Source: Bacillus thuringiensis
Lineage (GTDB): Bacteria > Bacillota > Bacilli > Bacillales > Bacillaceae_G
NCBI RefSeq assembly: GCF_001182785.1
Contig: NZ_CP012100.1
Location: 62,001-126,000, forward strand
Length of the DNA stretch: 64,000 bases
Direction: 5' to 3'
Shown: positions 63,562-64,000 of the stretch, one piece after another
How the letters are laid out: each line of letters starts with the position of its first letter
Numbering within the stretch: position 1 is the first letter of the stretch
Position numbers and translations under genes: made by a program
The notes under the pieces: model-generated
Database searches by the model: none
Told to the model about the DNA's origin: nothing
What the model saw: only the letters and a program-made list of their open reading frames with translations

Positions 63562-63878
63562 CTACATAAAAAAATAGAGATGCATGAAAGACATGAGGAC
63601 TAATACAGTATTAGTTCCTTCTTATTACCAATAGATAGAAGGTATGGAGTCCAAATTAAATAACATTATTGTTGATTTTTACGTACAAGCACATTGATGC
63701 AATAGTAATTAAAGAGCTGCGATTGTTGCTCTTTTTCTTATGCAGCTAACGGTGCAGTTAGTGGAAGAAGGATTTTAATTTACTATGATGAAATATGTAA
63801 TCTAGGCGAAATCTGAGAAGGAGGTTTCAATACTATAAAAAATGTTTTGTAGAATGAATGTAAGGGAGGAAAGCTAGC
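63562..63878. other. Intergenic stretch with two hairpins
   Basis: It holds a 22-bp near-palindrome (GGACTAATACAGTATTAGTTCC) at about 63597-63619 and a terminator at 63711. No gene is seen. Confidence 0.5.
63711..63736 (+). terminator. Rho-independent terminator
   Basis: AAAGAGC pairs with GCTCTTT around a 10-nt loop, followed by TT. Confidence 0.55.
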
Positions 63879-64000
63879 TTGGAAATCACAACAGAAAGAT
63901 TAATAATCAGACCCTTTAAGGGTACTGATTTACAGGATGTATTTGCTATTTATAATAATGATGATACATGTAAGTACCTATTACATAATAAGTGGTCTCA
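63879..64000 (+). CDS. GNAT-family N-acetyltransferase, partial at window edge
   Basis: TTG 63879 follows AAGGGAGGA. The visible 40 codons read MEITTERLIIRPFKGTDLQD and VFAIYNNDDTCKYLLHNKWS, the RimJ/RimL-type GNAT start (ERLIIRPF...D). The catalytic and acetyl-CoA regions lie beyond the window. The substrate cannot be told. Confidence 0.8.
   Translation, partial: MEITTERLIIRPFKGTDLQDVFAIYNNDDTCKYLLHNKWS

Overview
The window is A+T-rich Firmicute DNA and almost certainly comes from the Bacillus cereus group (B. cereus/B. thuringiensis type). Pointers are a Rap-Phr pair, a DUF4046 protein, a seven-enzyme pseudaminic acid operon that matches the gene set described for B. thuringiensis israelensis, CgeA/CgeB-like spore-surface genes, Bce-type peptide-resistance modules, and dispersed terminator-like repeats typical of this group. 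I see no rRNA, tRNA or CRISPR array.

Layout. (1) 1-7.4 kb is decayed: an IS605-type right end fused to a truncated gene, then fragments of a GH5 glycosidase, an NCS2 permease and an Lrp regulator, about 2 kb of non-coding DNA with several terminators, and a few small hypothetical genes. (2) 7.4-10.9 kb carries a chemoreceptor and a Rap phosphatase with its overlapping Phr signal-peptide gene. (3) 12.0-34.7 kb is a spore-surface glycan island. A minus-strand rfbF/glycosyltransferase/epimerase/rfbG operon sits behind a good sigma-K promoter. An IS608-like element (17503-19020) with a damaged tnpB follows. Next come a DUF1796 gene, an SpsA-like transferase with a three-repeat tail, and a plus-strand operon spsA-spsB-pen-pal-pseC-pseF-pseG-pseH-pseI that makes and probably transfers CMP-pseudaminic acid. 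At the end are a broken Mrr-type endonuclease, cgeB and two small CgeA-like genes, each with a sigma-K-like promoter. (4) 35.7-39.1 kb holds sulfide oxidation genes (sqr, cstB-like) and a secreted SdrD_B-like protein. (5) 39.8-51.9 kb holds two antimicrobial-peptide sensing and export modules: bceAB-bceRS, and a second two-component system divergent from an anchored protein, an ATPase and a long permease. A tnpB 3' relic lies between them. (6) 52-64 kb is mixed accessory DNA: a secreted repeat protein resembling a multi-unit Phr precursor, a DUF4046 protein, a POT peptide transporter, an alpha/beta hydrolase, two lipoproteins, several disrupted genes and a partial acetyltransferase at the edge.

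How the parts work together. The rfb, sps/pse and cge genes plausibly decorate the spore surface: CDP-6-deoxyhexose and CMP-pseudaminic acid are made in the mother cell and transferred by SpsA, SpsB, the tandem-domain transferase and CgeB, perhaps onto the CgeA-like proteins. Rap-Phr would tune sporulation phosphorelay input. The 148-residue secreted repeat protein at 52156-52602 shares the string THGHYPAP with the Phr at 9548-9703 and also contains GHTGG, so it may be an orphan polyprotein signal acting on this or other Rap proteins. That is the most unusual feature here and it is an inference.
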